Assembly (NCBI GenBank): GCA_965220265.1
Contig: CBDCPM010000004.1
Span: forward strand, 4,216,001-4,280,000
Source: Bin87 sp965220265
GTDB lineage: Bacteria; Chloroflexota; Dehalococcoidia; Lucifugimonadales; UBA3495
Direction of reading: 5' to 3'
Length of the DNA: 64,000 nucleotides
Both the position numbers and the translations under genes were made by a program. Below are positions 1 to 8,771 of the stretch, piece by piece (positions within the stretch are counted from its first letter, which is position 1; the number at the start of each line of letters is the position of its first letter). The notes beneath the pieces were generated by a model, which was not told the DNA's origin, ran no database searches, and worked only from the letters and a program-made list of their open reading frames with translations.

Positions 1-286
1 TCGGTCGGTCCTACAGGCGGAACGGACGTTGGCTGAGGCGTAGGCGTTGGGGTGGAAACGGGCCGCGAGGGTGTGCTGACTGACGGTACACGGTTGGTGG
101 CCACATTTGCGGTGTGGGAGGGTCGGACGGTGACAGTGGCGACGAGGTCCACCGAAGACCTCGCGCTGATAGTCGGGCTAGCGGCCGGTTCAAAAGGAAT
201 GGGAGAAGCTGGGTCAGCGGCGCAAGCGACTATCGTGCCGGCCGTAGCGAACAGGAGGCCGCAGAGCAGCCACTCCGAACGCACGG
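1..286. other. No supported gene
   Basis: Short open frames exist on both strands, but none has a good ribosome binding site, a recognisable domain or a plausible composition. The stretch may be intergenic or hold the edge of a gene outside the window. I see no terminator or RNA gene in it. Confidence 0.5.
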
Positions 287-1618
287 TCAGTCGTGGAAGC
301 GTTGCAACAGCTGGTAGAGGGCCTCGGCTCCGAACTCCAACGCCGAGACAGGCACGCGCTCATTGGCGGCGTGGATGGTCTTGAGGAAGTCGAAGTCGGC
401 GGGCAGGTTCATGGGCATCCAACCGTAAGTCTGGATACCGAGTGCGGCGAAATGGCGTCCGTCGGTGCCGGCTGGCATCAGCATGGGTACGGAGACACCC
501 TCGGGGTCCTGTTCCCGGATGATGTCGGAGAGGGTGTCGAAGAGGCCCATGTTGAGGACCCAAGGTTTGGGCTCGAAGCGGACGGCCTGGAGCTCGATGT
601 TCGGACCAGCAATGTGCTGCAACTCACCGAGCAGGTCCTCGGCGTCGTAGCCGGGGAGCATTCGGCAATCCAGCGTGACAGTCACCTCGCTGGGGATGAC
701 GTTGGTCTTTTCGCCACCAGCGATGACTGTGGCGTTGGCGGTGTGACGGAACAGGGGCTCCATTTCGCGCCCCACGGTTCCGATGCGACGCAGCATGCGC
801 CCGGTGAACGCGGGGTTCAGGAGCAGCCGCAAGAACGCGCCGTCGGCCAAGGGCAAGCGGCCGGCCATAGCCTCGATCATCGTGCGGGTGACGGGATGGA
901 CGTGGAAAGGTAGCGGCGTACGGTCGAGCTTGACCAGAAACTCGGACATACGGGTGGGAGCGGTGTCGTGGTGCACGAGAGAGCCGTGTCCGCCCGGTCC
1001 GCGGGCGACTGCCTGGACGCGGCATCCTTGCTTCTCGGCCACCTGGACCATATAGAACTTGCGGCCACGGTAGGTCTTGCTGAAGCCGCCGAACTCGCCG
1101 ACGGCGTAGCGCACGCCTTCGAACAACTCGGGGTGGGACCGCGACAGCCAAGCAGCACCGGTGTTGCCGCCGGCCTCCTCGTCGCTGACCAACGCCAGGA
1201 TCACGTCGCCGGGCAGGTTGGCATCTTCCTGGTGGGCGCGAATGAAGGCGTCCATCATCATAGCGATGCCGCCCTTCATGTCCAAAGCACCGCGTCCCCA
1301 GACATAGTCGTCCTGCAGGCGACCCTCGAAGGGCGGGACGTCCCAAGGCTGGGAAGCCGTGGGAACCACGTCGATATGGCCGTAGAGAAGGAGAGGTGGG
1401 GCGAGGCCAAGGCCGGGCAGGCGGGAGATCACGTTGAGGCGGTCGGGGTCGTCACCGACGAGCTCAGCGGCTATGCCAGCTTCACCGAGCACATCCCGGC
1501 AATATGCGGCACACGCGCTCTCGTTGCCGGGAGGGTTGGTGGTGTCGAAGCGGATGAGCTTCCGGAGGAGCTCGGCTACGGGGGGTCGGACTCCGGTTGA
1601 AGGCGACGCGGAGACCAT
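287..1618 (-). CDS. M20-family metallopeptidase (ArgE/DapE/ACY1-like)
   Basis: A 443-residue zinc-dependent hydrolase of the M20 family, which cleaves N-acyl or small peptide amide bonds in the cytoplasm. The first metal motif is LLLYGHIDVVP (His81, Asp83). The bridging Asp113 lies in WGRGALDMKGG, and SDEEAGG holds the general base Glu147 and ligand Glu148. A C-terminal His sits in KTIHAANERV. The ATG at 1618 is chosen because the family fold starts just after it and longer starts would run into the PAC2 gene upstream. Substrate cannot be told; acetylornithine, succinyl-diaminopimelate and acyl-amino acids are all handled by relatives. It lies 31 nt downstream of the PAC2 gene on the same strand. 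Confidence 0.88.
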   Translation of the reverse strand: MVSASPSTGVRPPVAELLRKLIRFDTTNPPGNESACAAYCRDVLGEAGIAAELVGDDPDRLNVISRLPGLGLAPPLLLYGHIDVVPTASQPWDVPPFEGRLQDDYVWGRGALDMKGGIAMMMDAFIRAHQEDANLPGDVILALVSDEEAGGNTGAAWLSRSHPELFEGVRYAVGEFGGFSKTYRGRKFYMVQVAEKQGCRVQAVARGPGGHGSLVHHDTAPTRMSEFLVKLDRTPLPFHVHPVTRTMIEAMAGRLPLADGAFLRLLLNPAFTGRMLRRIGTVGREMEPLFRHTANATVIAGGEKTNVIPSEVTVTLDCRMLPGYDAEDLLGELQHIAGPNIELQAVRFEPKPWVLNMGLFDTLSDIIREQDPEGVSVPMLMPAGTDGRHFAALGIQTYGWMPMNLPADFDFLKTIHAANERVPVSALEFGAEALYQLLQRFHD

Positions 1619-1649
1619 GGGTTCACCAGTCCCGGCGAACGGGAAACGA

Positions 1650-2543
1650 CTAGCGAGTTTCCTCGTCGTCGCCGAGATCCGCGCCCAAGCCCTGGAGGAA
1701 TTCTTCGATGCTGGACGGCAACGGCGTGGTTGGCTCGGCCCGCTCGTCGGCGCCATATTCGTTGTCGTACATCTCTTCGATACGAGTGAGCACGTCGCCG
1801 GTGGGGATCTGCCCGTCGTTGGAAGTGAGTTCGTCGTACTGCTTCTGGCCGCGTTCGGTCTGCGCGATGTAGTCAGGCAGGTTGTACAAACGACACAGAA
1901 GATCCATCATCCGAGCCGCGCCCTGGTGATCGTCGTTCAGGGTGAGGTACTGGGGCAAGTGCACGACGAACGCTCGCGTCTCCACGCCCGCCTGAGAGGC
2001 AGCCTCGCTGACGGTGTACGTGATGGTGGTGGGGCCCTCATAACTGCTGGCACGAGCGTTGGCGATCTGGTAGTCGCGTTCCACGTTCTCACCGGTCCCC
2101 AAACCGGAAATAACGAGCGGGCGGGTGTGCGGGACCATATCGTACATACCGCCGATGAGGGCATACTGCTTCACGCCAAAGTGTTTGATGATCTCCAGCA
2201 AAGCGTCGGAGTAGTCCTCGCCGTAGAGATGGGGCTCAAGGAGATGCGCCGTCAGCAGGTGAGGGCCGTCCTCAGGATTAGCGTAACGGATGATGGTATT
2301 GGGGATAGTGACCTCGCGCTGGCCGTTGACGAGGTAGGAGCGCGGGCGATAGCGGGTGAAATCGTAGTAACGGCCGGGGCGATAAAGGCGGCCGAGTTCC
2401 TGGCTACGCAGGTGGCGCTCAATCCTGCCTAAGGATAAACTGCCCACGTTTCCCACGTCGATCCACGGGCGGAGCACAGCCAGCAGGTGCGGGTCGTGCA
2501 GTTCCGGCACCGGTTCGACAATATCAAATTCACCAATACGCAT
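1650..2543 (-). CDS. PAC2-family protein
   Basis: A 297-residue protein of the PAC2 (proteasome assembly chaperone 2-like) superfamily, found in archaea, actinobacteria and Chloroflexi with no settled bacterial role. Seen here are the family's N-terminal region with IDVGNVGSLSL, the central YALIGGMYDMVPHTRP, and the HLPQYLTLNDDHQGAARM stretch before a helical, acidic tail of about 45 residues. The start is an ATG. It probably shares a transcript with the M20 peptidase downstream. No proteasome genes are in the window, so its partner is unknown. Confidence 0.8.
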   Translation of the reverse strand: MRIGEFDIVEPVPELHDPHLLAVLRPWIDVGNVGSLSLGRIERHLRSQELGRLYRPGRYYDFTRYRPRSYLVNGQREVTIPNTIIRYANPEDGPHLLTAHLLEPHLYGEDYSDALLEIIKHFGVKQYALIGGMYDMVPHTRPLVISGLGTGENVERDYQIANARASSYEGPTTITYTVSEAASQAGVETRAFVVHLPQYLTLNDDHQGAARMMDLLCRLYNLPDYIAQTERGQKQYDELTSNDGQIPTGDVLTRIEEMYDNEYGADERAEPTTPLPSSIEEFLQGLGADLGDDEETR

Positions 2544-2776
2544 AACAACCTCACCGTATCAGTCGGCTACCGCAGCGTCAAGGAACGGGTGCAGCCGTCT
2601 TTCATGGTCATGCGACCCCGAAACGTTCGCCACAGTCCTGCCGGGTTACCCACCATGAGTTATCGGGCTCCGTGGCAACCCGCGGCACAGGTCAAATCAC
2701 CAGCGGGGTTTCACGCCAACGGAGACCGGCGAAAGCAGATTTCGGCGAACCGGAACGTCCGCATAATTCGGCGCCG

Positions 2777-3955
2777 CTAGCACTGGCCCATCTGGGTCAG
2801 AACGCCCTCACGCCAGGCGGTCACGCCGCCCTTGATGGTGGCAAATGTGTCGAGACGGAGTGCGCCGTCGACGTTGTGGCCGGCCATATCGTGCCAGACG
2901 AACCGACCCTGGCGCTTTTCCCAAACGGCGGCATCGCCTTCCATGCCGACGGCCAAAGACCCAATGCTGTCCTGCAGCCCGAGGATCTGGGCGGGCCGAC
3001 TGGTGCTGGCGGCAACGGCGTCGGCCAGCGGCATGCCCATGGCGTGGAACTTGCTGACCAGGTCGTTCATCAGGTAGACGATGCGGCCCGGCGGCGCGAT
3101 GTGGACGTCGGTGCTGATGGTATCGGGGACGATGCCCTGATCCATGGCGGCTTTGACCACCTCGACATCGCAATGGACCCCCGCGTGTCCGACGTCCATG
3201 ATGACGCCACGGTCGGCGGCCGCGCGGACCTCGGGCCGGACCTTACCGGCGTTATCCAGCATGTTGTCGGGGTGACCGTTGAAGGCATGGGTGGAAATGT
3301 CGCCGGGACCGAGATGCTCCAGCACGTCGGGCAAGGGTATGGGCGTGCCGCTGACGTGGACCATGAGGCGAACGCCGGCCTCGGAGGCGGCTTCGCGGGC
3401 GCGCGCCATGGCCTCGTGGGCGTTCCACCGGGCGACAGCATCGTAGTGCATGCGAACCTTGACACCAAATACGAAATCGGGGTTTTCCCTAATGGCCTGC
3501 ACCGTCTGCTCCACGTCGATGACGCGCATGTCGTGCAAACCACCGCCGAGGACGCGATTGGCGGCCAAACCGACGGCCCCGATGTGCAGGAAGGCAATCA
3601 GGCGGGTACGGTGCGCCGGAAAGACATAGTCGCGCATGGCGCCGTAGTTGAGAAAACCGGCGCTGCCGGCGTCAACGCCGGTGGTCACCCCGCTGCCAAG
3701 GCAGGTCTGGTCGGCATGCACGGCGCTGCCGCTGCCGCCGTGGTAGAAATGGCCGTGCAGATCGATGAGGCCCGGGGTGATCAATTTGCCGTTAGCGTCG
3801 ATGGCCTGAGAAGCAGTGGCCGGGTCAATGTGCGCGGCGACAGCGGCGACCTTGCCGTCCTTGAATGCGATGTCGCGGGGTTCGTCGTTGATGCCCTGCG
3901 CCGGGTCAAGCAGATTGCCGCCGGACAGCACCAGATCGTAAGTGGCGGTGGTCAT
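2777..3955 (-). CDS. Amidohydrolase/deacetylase-family metallohydrolase
   Basis: A 392-residue amidohydrolase-superfamily enzyme resembling dihydroorotase and N-acyl-D-amino-acid deacylase relatives. After an N-terminal beta-sandwich segment (DLVLSGGNLLDPAQG) comes the metal motif GLIDLHGHFYHGG (HxH). The Lys in VFGVKVRMHYD is the likely carbamylated bridge. Further His ligands are in LMVHVSG and ISTHAFNG, and the Asp in DTISTDVH is the catalytic acid. The ATG at 3955 fits the family N-terminus; the long open frame upstream is not coding. Substrate is unknown. Confidence 0.85.
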   Translation of the reverse strand: MTTATYDLVLSGGNLLDPAQGINDEPRDIAFKDGKVAAVAAHIDPATASQAIDANGKLITPGLIDLHGHFYHGGSGSAVHADQTCLGSGVTTGVDAGSAGFLNYGAMRDYVFPAHRTRLIAFLHIGAVGLAANRVLGGGLHDMRVIDVEQTVQAIRENPDFVFGVKVRMHYDAVARWNAHEAMARAREAASEAGVRLMVHVSGTPIPLPDVLEHLGPGDISTHAFNGHPDNMLDNAGKVRPEVRAAADRGVIMDVGHAGVHCDVEVVKAAMDQGIVPDTISTDVHIAPPGRIVYLMNDLVSKFHAMGMPLADAVAASTSRPAQILGLQDSIGSLAVGMEGDAAVWEKRQGRFVWHDMAGHNVDGALRLDTFATIKGGVTAWREGVLTQMGQC

Positions 3956-4073
3956 CGGATAGGTTCCCTCCAACCGACGTCGAACGCGAAGTCCGGAACG
4001 CGGATTCGGCCTGGAGCACGGATTTGGCGCGGAAAGGTCTCCCGGCCCGCTGCCGAAACCCAGCGATCGGGGA

Positions 4074-4547
4074 CTACTCTTCGTCCCAGTAATAGTCTTC
4101 GGCGGCGATGTTTTCCTGCCACCAGCGACGCAAACGGGGAAGCACCAATTCCTTGGGCTTACGGAAATCGGCTTCGACGAAATCAAGCGAATCGTTAAGT
4201 GGCTTGGCCTCCCACTTCTCGATGGCTTCGAGCATGAAACGCCGTACCATATCCGGGGAACGGGATTCGAGGCGACCCAATTGGTAGGCCAGCGTGACGG
4301 CCATCTGCATCTGCGAAATCCGCTCGTGGGCATCCTCATCGCGCAGGTTTTCGGGCATAGCGCCGGATTGGTCGATGAAATCGTCCAGCACCTGGCCAAT
4401 GATCAGCGGAGGATCATTTTCGTCTTGTTCCGGGAGGAACTCGACCAATCGGTCGGCAAGGTCGGCGACGCCCTCTTCAGGCAGAGCGTAATCGGCCCAG
4501 CGATCATCGGCGGGTTCCGGGTTGGGAGTAAACTGGTCGTCGCTCAT
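4074..4547 (-). CDS. Conserved-looking acidic hypothetical protein
   Basis: A 157-residue acidic protein without a domain I recognise. It is largely helical by composition and ends with the Trp- and Asp/Glu-rich segment RRWWQENIAAEDYYWDEE. The ATG at 4547 is preferred over an upstream in-frame codon at 4589 because an AGGA-type ribosome site lies about 10 nt before it. It is divergent from ybeY, with both promoters in the AT-rich gap 4548-4619. No transmembrane segment or signal peptide is visible. Confidence 0.7.
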   Translation of the reverse strand: MSDDQFTPNPEPADDRWADYALPEEGVADLADRLVEFLPEQDENDPPLIIGQVLDDFIDQSGAMPENLRDEDAHERISQMQMAVTLAYQLGRLESRSPDMVRRFMLEAIEKWEAKPLNDSLDFVEADFRKPKELVLPRLRRWWQENIAAEDYYWDEE

Positions 4548-4619
4548 TGCATCGTCCTGAGCCCCAAGCTGTTCAAACAATTGTATCACGCACCTATTAC
4601 AAGGATAATTCTCAGCAAT
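4548..4619. promoter_or_regulatory. Divergent promoter region, hypothetical gene / ybeY
   Basis: An unusually AT-rich 72-bp gap. On the plus strand GATAAT (4604-4609) is a good -10, with TTGTAT 17 bp upstream as a weak -35, pointing to ybeY. On the minus strand TACAAT could serve the hypothetical gene. Inferred from sequence only. Confidence 0.5.
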
Positions 4620-5180
4620 ATGACGGTATTACTCTCAAATGTTAACGTTTCAATACAGACCGAGGTTCCGGACGGATACGAAGGAATTGACGATGTGGAG
4701 TGGCTCGATTCGGTGGTCCGCAGCGGACTGGCGCAGGCAATGCCAGCGGATGCGCCGGGCCAGGTGAGCCTACTCCTGACGGATGACGCGACGGTCCGCG
4801 AGCTCAACAGGGAGTACCGAGGATTGGACGCGACGACCGACGTGCTGTCGTTTTCGTTCGAGCACTGGGGACGATGGGAGGGAGATCAGGAGGCTCCGGA
4901 AACCCGGGGAGAAGACCGGTCGGAGTGGCCGATGCCGGACGACGAGCCGCCACCGCTGGGGGAGATAGTGGTTTCGGTTCCGCAGGCCGCGCGGCAGGCG
5001 GAGAGCCAAGGGGTGCCGCTACGGCGCGAGCTGGCGCTGCTGATCGTGCACGGAACGCTGCACCTGCTGGATCACGACCACTATGAAGACGATGAACGGG
5101 AGGCGATGCAGGCGCTGGAAGTGACGGCGTTGGCGGGGGTATTCCCCGACGCGCCGGATCAGGCAGTAAGCGAGAAGTAG
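4620..5180 (+). CDS. ybeY: Endoribonuclease YbeY (16S rRNA maturation)
   Basis: A 186-residue metalloprotein of the YbeY/UPF0054 family, a single-strand endoribonuclease in rRNA maturation and ribosome quality control. The zinc motif is HGTLHLLDHDH, a variant of the usual HGxLHLxGYDH in which Gly-Tyr is replaced by Asp-His around the third ligand. The conserved TTDVLSFSF precedes it. Between these is an acidic, proline-rich insertion of about 30 residues that makes the protein longer than many homologues. The ATG at 4620 is the natural start. The 3' end overlaps the convergent pgpA by 22 nt. Confidence 0.93.
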   Translation: MTVLLSNVNVSIQTEVPDGYEGIDDVEWLDSVVRSGLAQAMPADAPGQVSLLLTDDATVRELNREYRGLDATTDVLSFSFEHWGRWEGDQEAPETRGEDRSEWPMPDDEPPPLGEIVVSVPQAARQAESQGVPLRRELALLIVHGTLHLLDHDHYEDDEREAMQALEVTALAGVFPDAPDQAVSEK

Positions 5181-5719
5181 GTAATCGCTGCCTGGATACC
5201 GACGTAGGCCAGCGTGGAGACGATCAGGGCCCAAATGCCGGCCGCCAGATCGTCCAGCATGATTCCCCAGCCGCCGTGGAGGTCTTCGAGTCCCCGGCAG
5301 GGCCAGGGTTTGAGGGTGTCGAAAGCGCGGAAGGCGAAAAAGCACAGGGCCACCCACCACAGCGGCCACCAGGGCACGGTGAGCGCGTCAGGAAGAATCC
5401 AGGCGGCCCAGGCGGTAGGGATCAACGTAACCCACATACCGACGAACTCGTCCCACACTGCGGAACCGGGATCGGGGTTGGCGTCGGTGGACATACGGCC
5501 GGTGGCCCAGACCCCGACAGCCATCCCGCCGACGATCAGGACCGCCAGGATCAGCAGGCGCGTCAGCGTCACCCACGGGCCTTCAGCGGGGAGCAGGAAC
5601 ATCAGGGCGCAATAAATCACGACAGCAGCCGCGGCACCGGCGGTTCCCGGAGCCATGGGGCACAATCCGCTGAAGAATCCGCTGCCGATGAACCAGGCCA
5701 GGCGGTTCATCCAGGACAT
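5159..5719 (-). CDS. pgpA: Phosphatidylglycerophosphatase A
   Basis: A membrane phosphatase of about 186 residues that dephosphorylates phosphatidylglycerol phosphate in phospholipid synthesis. Family motifs are present in order: GSGFFSGLCPMAPGTAG, WDEFVGMW, FRAFDTLKPWP and GGWGIMLDDLAAGI, with several hydrophobic helices between them. The start is placed at the ATG at 5719; another ATG nine bases downstream is also possible. It is convergent and overlapping with ybeY, and follows the small zincin gene on the same strand after 10 nt. Confidence 0.9.
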   Translation of the reverse strand: MSWMNRLAWFIGSGFFSGLCPMAPGTAGAAAAVVIYCALMFLLPAEGPWVTLTRLLILAVLIVGGMAVGVWATGRMSTDANPDPGSAVWDEFVGMWVTLIPTAWAAWILPDALTVPWWPLWWVALCFFAFRAFDTLKPWPCRGLEDLHGGWGIMLDDLAAGIWALIVSTLAYVGIQAAITYFSLTA

Positions 5720-5729
5720 TCGGCGCAGG

Positions 5730-6104
5730 TCAGGCGTAGCCCAGCCGGTCCAGATCATGCTCGCTGAGGCCCAAGTAGTGACCGATTTCGTGCAAGAGGG
5801 TCGTCCGCACTTCGCGAACAACATCATCGTGGGTGTCGCAGATATCCAACATAGGCAACCGATAGATGTAGATGCGGTCGGGCATCATGGGATCGGCGGC
5901 GTAACGGTCGACGAGAGGAACACCGACGTAGAGGCCGAGGAGGGTATCGCCGTGATGGTGGTCGAGCGGATCGTCGGTGTCCGCCGCTTCGGGACCCGGG
6001 ACGTCCTCAATGAGGATATCCAGGTTGTCCAGCGTGTCGCGGAGTGACTCGGGCAACTCCCAGTAGGCCTGTTGGACCAGACCCTCAAATTCGCGGGGGC
6101 TCAT
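5730..6104 (-). CDS. Minimal zincin-type metallopeptidase-fold protein
   Basis: A 124-residue protein of the small bacterial zincin family (PF06262-like). It carries the metal motif LLHEIGHYLGLSEHD (HExGHxxGLxxxD) near its C-terminus. The N-terminus MSPREFEGLVQQAYWELP is typical of the family. The segment after position 50 (DDPLDHHHGDTLLGLYVG) leads into the core strand. The ATG at 6104 sits 13 nt from the stop of nfo, so translation is likely coupled. Peptidase activity of this family is not well established. Confidence 0.85.
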   Translation of the reverse strand: MSPREFEGLVQQAYWELPESLRDTLDNLDILIEDVPGPEAADTDDPLDHHHGDTLLGLYVGVPLVDRYAADPMMPDRIYIYRLPMLDICDTHDDVVREVRTTLLHEIGHYLGLSEHDLDRLGYA

Positions 6105-6117
6105 TCGGGCTGGGTGG

Positions 6118-6978
6118 CTAGTTGCCGGAAACCCGGGATCGGATGGACTTAAGGATGTCGACGTTGGGTTTGTCGGGCCCGCGGTTGTCCTTATCGTAGC
6201 CGGGAACCTCGAGGAAGAAGGGCACGTCCGCGAAGGCGGGATGAGACATGATGTTGGTGAAGCCCTGTTCACCAATCAGGCCGTCGCCGATGTTGTCGTG
6301 GCGGTCCACGCCGGAGCCACAGGGACGCTTGGAATCGTTGGCGTGAACGGCGCTGAGGCGATCCAGACCGATATCGCGGTCGAACTCGTCGATCATGCCA
6401 GTGACGCCTTCGGGGTTGGTCAGATCGTACCCGGCGGCGAAGGCGTGCTGCGTGTCCAGGCAGATGCCGAGGCGGGGGCTGTCCACGGCGCGCATGACGT
6501 CGCCCAATTCGCTGAACTTGGCGCCGATGTGCTGACCCATGCCGGCCATGTTCTCGAGGCACAGCAACGGACCTTCGGGGGACTGATCCAGGACGCGGCC
6601 AATGCTGTCCACAACCTGCTGGAAAACGCCGTCGTACCCCGCACCGCCATGGCTGCCGGGATGGAAGATTACGCCACCGGCGCCGATCTGGTCGGCCAGC
6701 TGCATGTACTGGACCAACGAGGTAACGGACTTATCGACGTTTTCGGGATTGGAGTTGCCCAGGTTAATCAGATAGATCGCATGCAGGAAGGGCGGCGCCA
6801 ACCCGGCCGACGCGTTCTTCTCACGGAAGGCATCCGCCTGGGCGTCGGTGAGAGCCTTGAACCGCCACGAGCGCGTAGACGAACCGAATATCTGAACGGC
6901 CTCGGCGCCGATGTCCACGGCGCGATCCACAGCGTTACCGATGCCGCCGGCGGCGGACACGTGCGCACCAATAATCAT
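6118..6978 (-). CDS. nfo: Deoxyribonuclease IV (AP endonuclease)
   Basis: A 286-residue TIM-barrel AP endonuclease acting in base excision repair, cutting 5' of abasic sites with three zinc ions. Motifs include MIIGAHVSAAGG, FHPGSHGGAG, CLENMAG, LGICLDTQHAFAAGYD and HANDSKRPCGSGVDRHDNIG. Length matches the family. It is the first gene of a minus-strand run (nfo, zincin, pgpA) and is divergent from the alcohol dehydrogenase gene. Confidence 0.95.
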   Translation of the reverse strand: MIIGAHVSAAGGIGNAVDRAVDIGAEAVQIFGSSTRSWRFKALTDAQADAFREKNASAGLAPPFLHAIYLINLGNSNPENVDKSVTSLVQYMQLADQIGAGGVIFHPGSHGGAGYDGVFQQVVDSIGRVLDQSPEGPLLCLENMAGMGQHIGAKFSELGDVMRAVDSPRLGICLDTQHAFAAGYDLTNPEGVTGMIDEFDRDIGLDRLSAVHANDSKRPCGSGVDRHDNIGDGLIGEQGFTNIMSHPAFADVPFFLEVPGYDKDNRGPDKPNVDILKSIRSRVSGN

Positions 6979-7061
6979 TCCAATTGCCTCGGTAGTTGCC
7001 CGGCAGACACCGGCGAGATGGGACTGAGGAACAGTATCGCAGAAACCGGCCGTCGTTTACC

Positions 7062-8132
7062 ATGACGGCGATGACGCTTTCGTCCATTCCCCAAACCATG
7101 TCCGCGCTGTCGCTAGTGGAAGCCGGCAATCCACCCACCCTGGCGATTGTGGAACGCGGGGTCCCGACCCCAGGGCCCGGCGAGGCGCTGCTGCAGGTGG
7201 ATGCCGGCGGATTCTGCCATCACGACTACCTGGTGATGTCCGGGACGCTGCGGCGCGGGGTAGCGCAGGGAGTCGTCCTGGGGCACGAAATAGCAGGGAC
7301 GGTGGTCGCATTGGGGGAAGGCTCCGCAGTGTTTCGGGAAGGAGACCCGGTGGTCAGCCTGCTCACCGCGGCGTGCGGCCGGTGCTCACGGTGCCTAGAG
7401 GGCCGAGAACACAGATGCTTGAACGGCGCGGGGATCGGCCACGGGCGAGACGGCGGGTTCGCGGAGTTTGTTGCGCTGCCGGAAACGGCGTTGGTGGCCG
7501 TCCCTGACGGGGTGTCGCCGGAGCGGGCAGCGCTGCTTGCCTGTCCGGCGGGTGTTGCGCTGTCGGGGGTCGACAATGCGGAGGTCTCGGCCGGAGAAAC
7601 GGTAGTGGTCACGGGAGCGGGAGGCGGACTGGGAAGCCACGCGGTGCAACTGGCGGCGGCCAAGGGAGCGCAGGTCATCGCCGTCACATCATCACCGGAC
7701 AAGGCGGCCGGCCTGGAAAACTTGGGCGCAACGATGGTGATTGAGCTGGGGGACGGGCTGGATCTCTCGGGGGTCGTCATGGCCGTCACGGACGACCAGG
7801 GAGCCGATGTGGTGATCGACACGGTCGGTCCTCCGATGTGGCCCGACGTGCTGCGATGCCTAGGGCAATACGGACGCATGGCGTTGCTGGGGGACGTGAC
7901 CGGGGAGCCGGCGCCCATCAGCCTAGCCGAAGTGATATTCCGGGACCTGCGCCTAACGGGCGTGTCCGGGGTCTCGCGGGGCACGCTGGAGCGGTGCGTC
8001 GAGATGGCAGCGACGGGTCAGCTGGAGCCAGTGGTCGCGGATGTTCTGCCACTCACCGCGCAGAGGGTTGAAGAGGCGATCCGGCTGGTGGAGGAGCGGA
8101 GACCGCTGGGACGCGTGGTTTTGGTGCCCTGA
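7062..8132 (+). CDS. Zinc-dependent alcohol dehydrogenase (MDR superfamily)
   Basis: A 356-residue medium-chain dehydrogenase/reductase. The catalytic-zinc region is GGFCHHDYLV, followed by GHEIAGTVVALGEGS. The structural-zinc loop CGRCSRCLEGREHRC has all four Cys. The Rossmann motif is TGAGGGLGSHAVQLA. Three in-frame ATGs lie near the start (7062, 7071, 7098); the first is used. Its last 115 nt lie antisense to the extended 3' end of hicA. Substrate and cofactor preference cannot be called. Confidence 0.88.
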   Translation: MTAMTLSSIPQTMSALSLVEAGNPPTLAIVERGVPTPGPGEALLQVDAGGFCHHDYLVMSGTLRRGVAQGVVLGHEIAGTVVALGEGSAVFREGDPVVSLLTAACGRCSRCLEGREHRCLNGAGIGHGRDGGFAEFVALPETALVAVPDGVSPERAALLACPAGVALSGVDNAEVSAGETVVVTGAGGGLGSHAVQLAAAKGAQVIAVTSSPDKAAGLENLGATMVIELGDGLDLSGVVMAVTDDQGADVVIDTVGPPMWPDVLRCLGQYGRMALLGDVTGEPAPISLAEVIFRDLRLTGVSGVSRGTLERCVEMAATGQLEPVVADVLPLTAQRVEEAIRLVEERRPLGRVVLVP

Positions 8133-8395
8133 ACGGCTAATCGTGCTAATCGCGAAACCGGTCCGGGGTGTTTCTCCATCCAGAGCTCTGCGTCGGTTAC
8201 ACCGGACCGGCGAACCGCGTCGGCCAAGGTTCCTTGCAGGATTTCGCCTCTGTGCCGATGAACAATCATCGTCAAGTTCAGCCAGTGGTGACGGAGCTTA
8301 TGACGCCGCCCCCGGTTATTCACCCGGACGAACCCCATCCGGAAGTATGCCGAAAGCACGTCCGCTGTTTTGAGGTTACGAAAGTACCTCGGCAA
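8018..8395 (-). CDS. hicA: HicA-family toxin (mRNA interferase) with extended tail
   Basis: The first ~75 residues match the HicA/YcfA-like double-stranded-RNA-binding fold. The N-terminus MPRYFRNLKTADVLSAYF is followed by GFVRVNNRGRRHKLRH, which keeps the likely active-site His, and by GEILQGTLADAVRRSGVTDAEL. HicA cleaves mRNA and is held inactive by HicB. The start is TTG. The frame then runs about 50 residues past the usual HicA end, through the antisense of the alcohol dehydrogenase gene. A one-base change near 8150 would stop it at normal length, so a lost stop or frameshift is possible. It follows hicB by 6 nt. Confidence 0.78.
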   Translation of the reverse strand: MPRYFRNLKTADVLSAYFRMGFVRVNNRGRRHKLRHHWLNLTMIVHRHRGEILQGTLADAVRRSGVTDAELWMEKHPGPVSRLARLAVQGTKTTRPSGLRSSTSRIASSTLCAVSGRTSATTGSS

Positions 8396-8401
8396 GGCCT
8401 T

Positions 8402-8749
8402 CTAGCTCGCTGCTCCCGTAACCAGGAAAGCGAACCTGGGCCAAGCCGCCAATTCTTCGTCGGTCATTGCCCTCGATTCCACCATGTGGCTGTCTATGGC
8501 AATGACAACATTTTCCTCTTCCGCCTCCATCAGGGTGGCGGCTTTTTCGCGTTCCGCCGTGGCGGTTTCCAGCGGGTCGTCGTCCTCAAGGCAAAAGTGA
8601 ATAAGGTCAGCGGCCATGGCCAGGGCTTCCGCTACGGTTTCACCGTCGGTCACGCAACCGGCCAGCGACGGAGAGACCGCGACCCAGTAGCCGTTGGGCA
8701 TACCGTCGTCCGGAGGATATTGCTTCAGTATGACTTCGTACTCCGCCAT
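8402..8749 (-). CDS. hicB: HicB-family antitoxin
   Basis: A 115-residue protein with the HicB RNase H-like fold: EVILKQYPPDDGMPNGYWVA, then SPSLAGCVTDGETVAEALAM and a helical region. No clear DNA-binding domain follows, so autoregulation through the usual C-terminal domain is doubtful. The ATG has an AGGAG site upstream, inside the 22-nt gap after secF. The order hicB-hicA is the reverse of the E. coli K-12 locus but occurs elsewhere. Together with hicA it forms a type II toxin-antitoxin pair, apparently read through from secDF. Confidence 0.82.
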   Translation of the reverse strand: MAEYEVILKQYPPDDGMPNGYWVAVSPSLAGCVTDGETVAEALAMAADLIHFCLEDDDPLETATAEREKAATLMEAEEENVVIAIDSHMVESRAMTDEELAAWPRFAFLVTGAAS

Positions 8750-8771
8750 GATTTCGCCTGCTCTCCTAATC

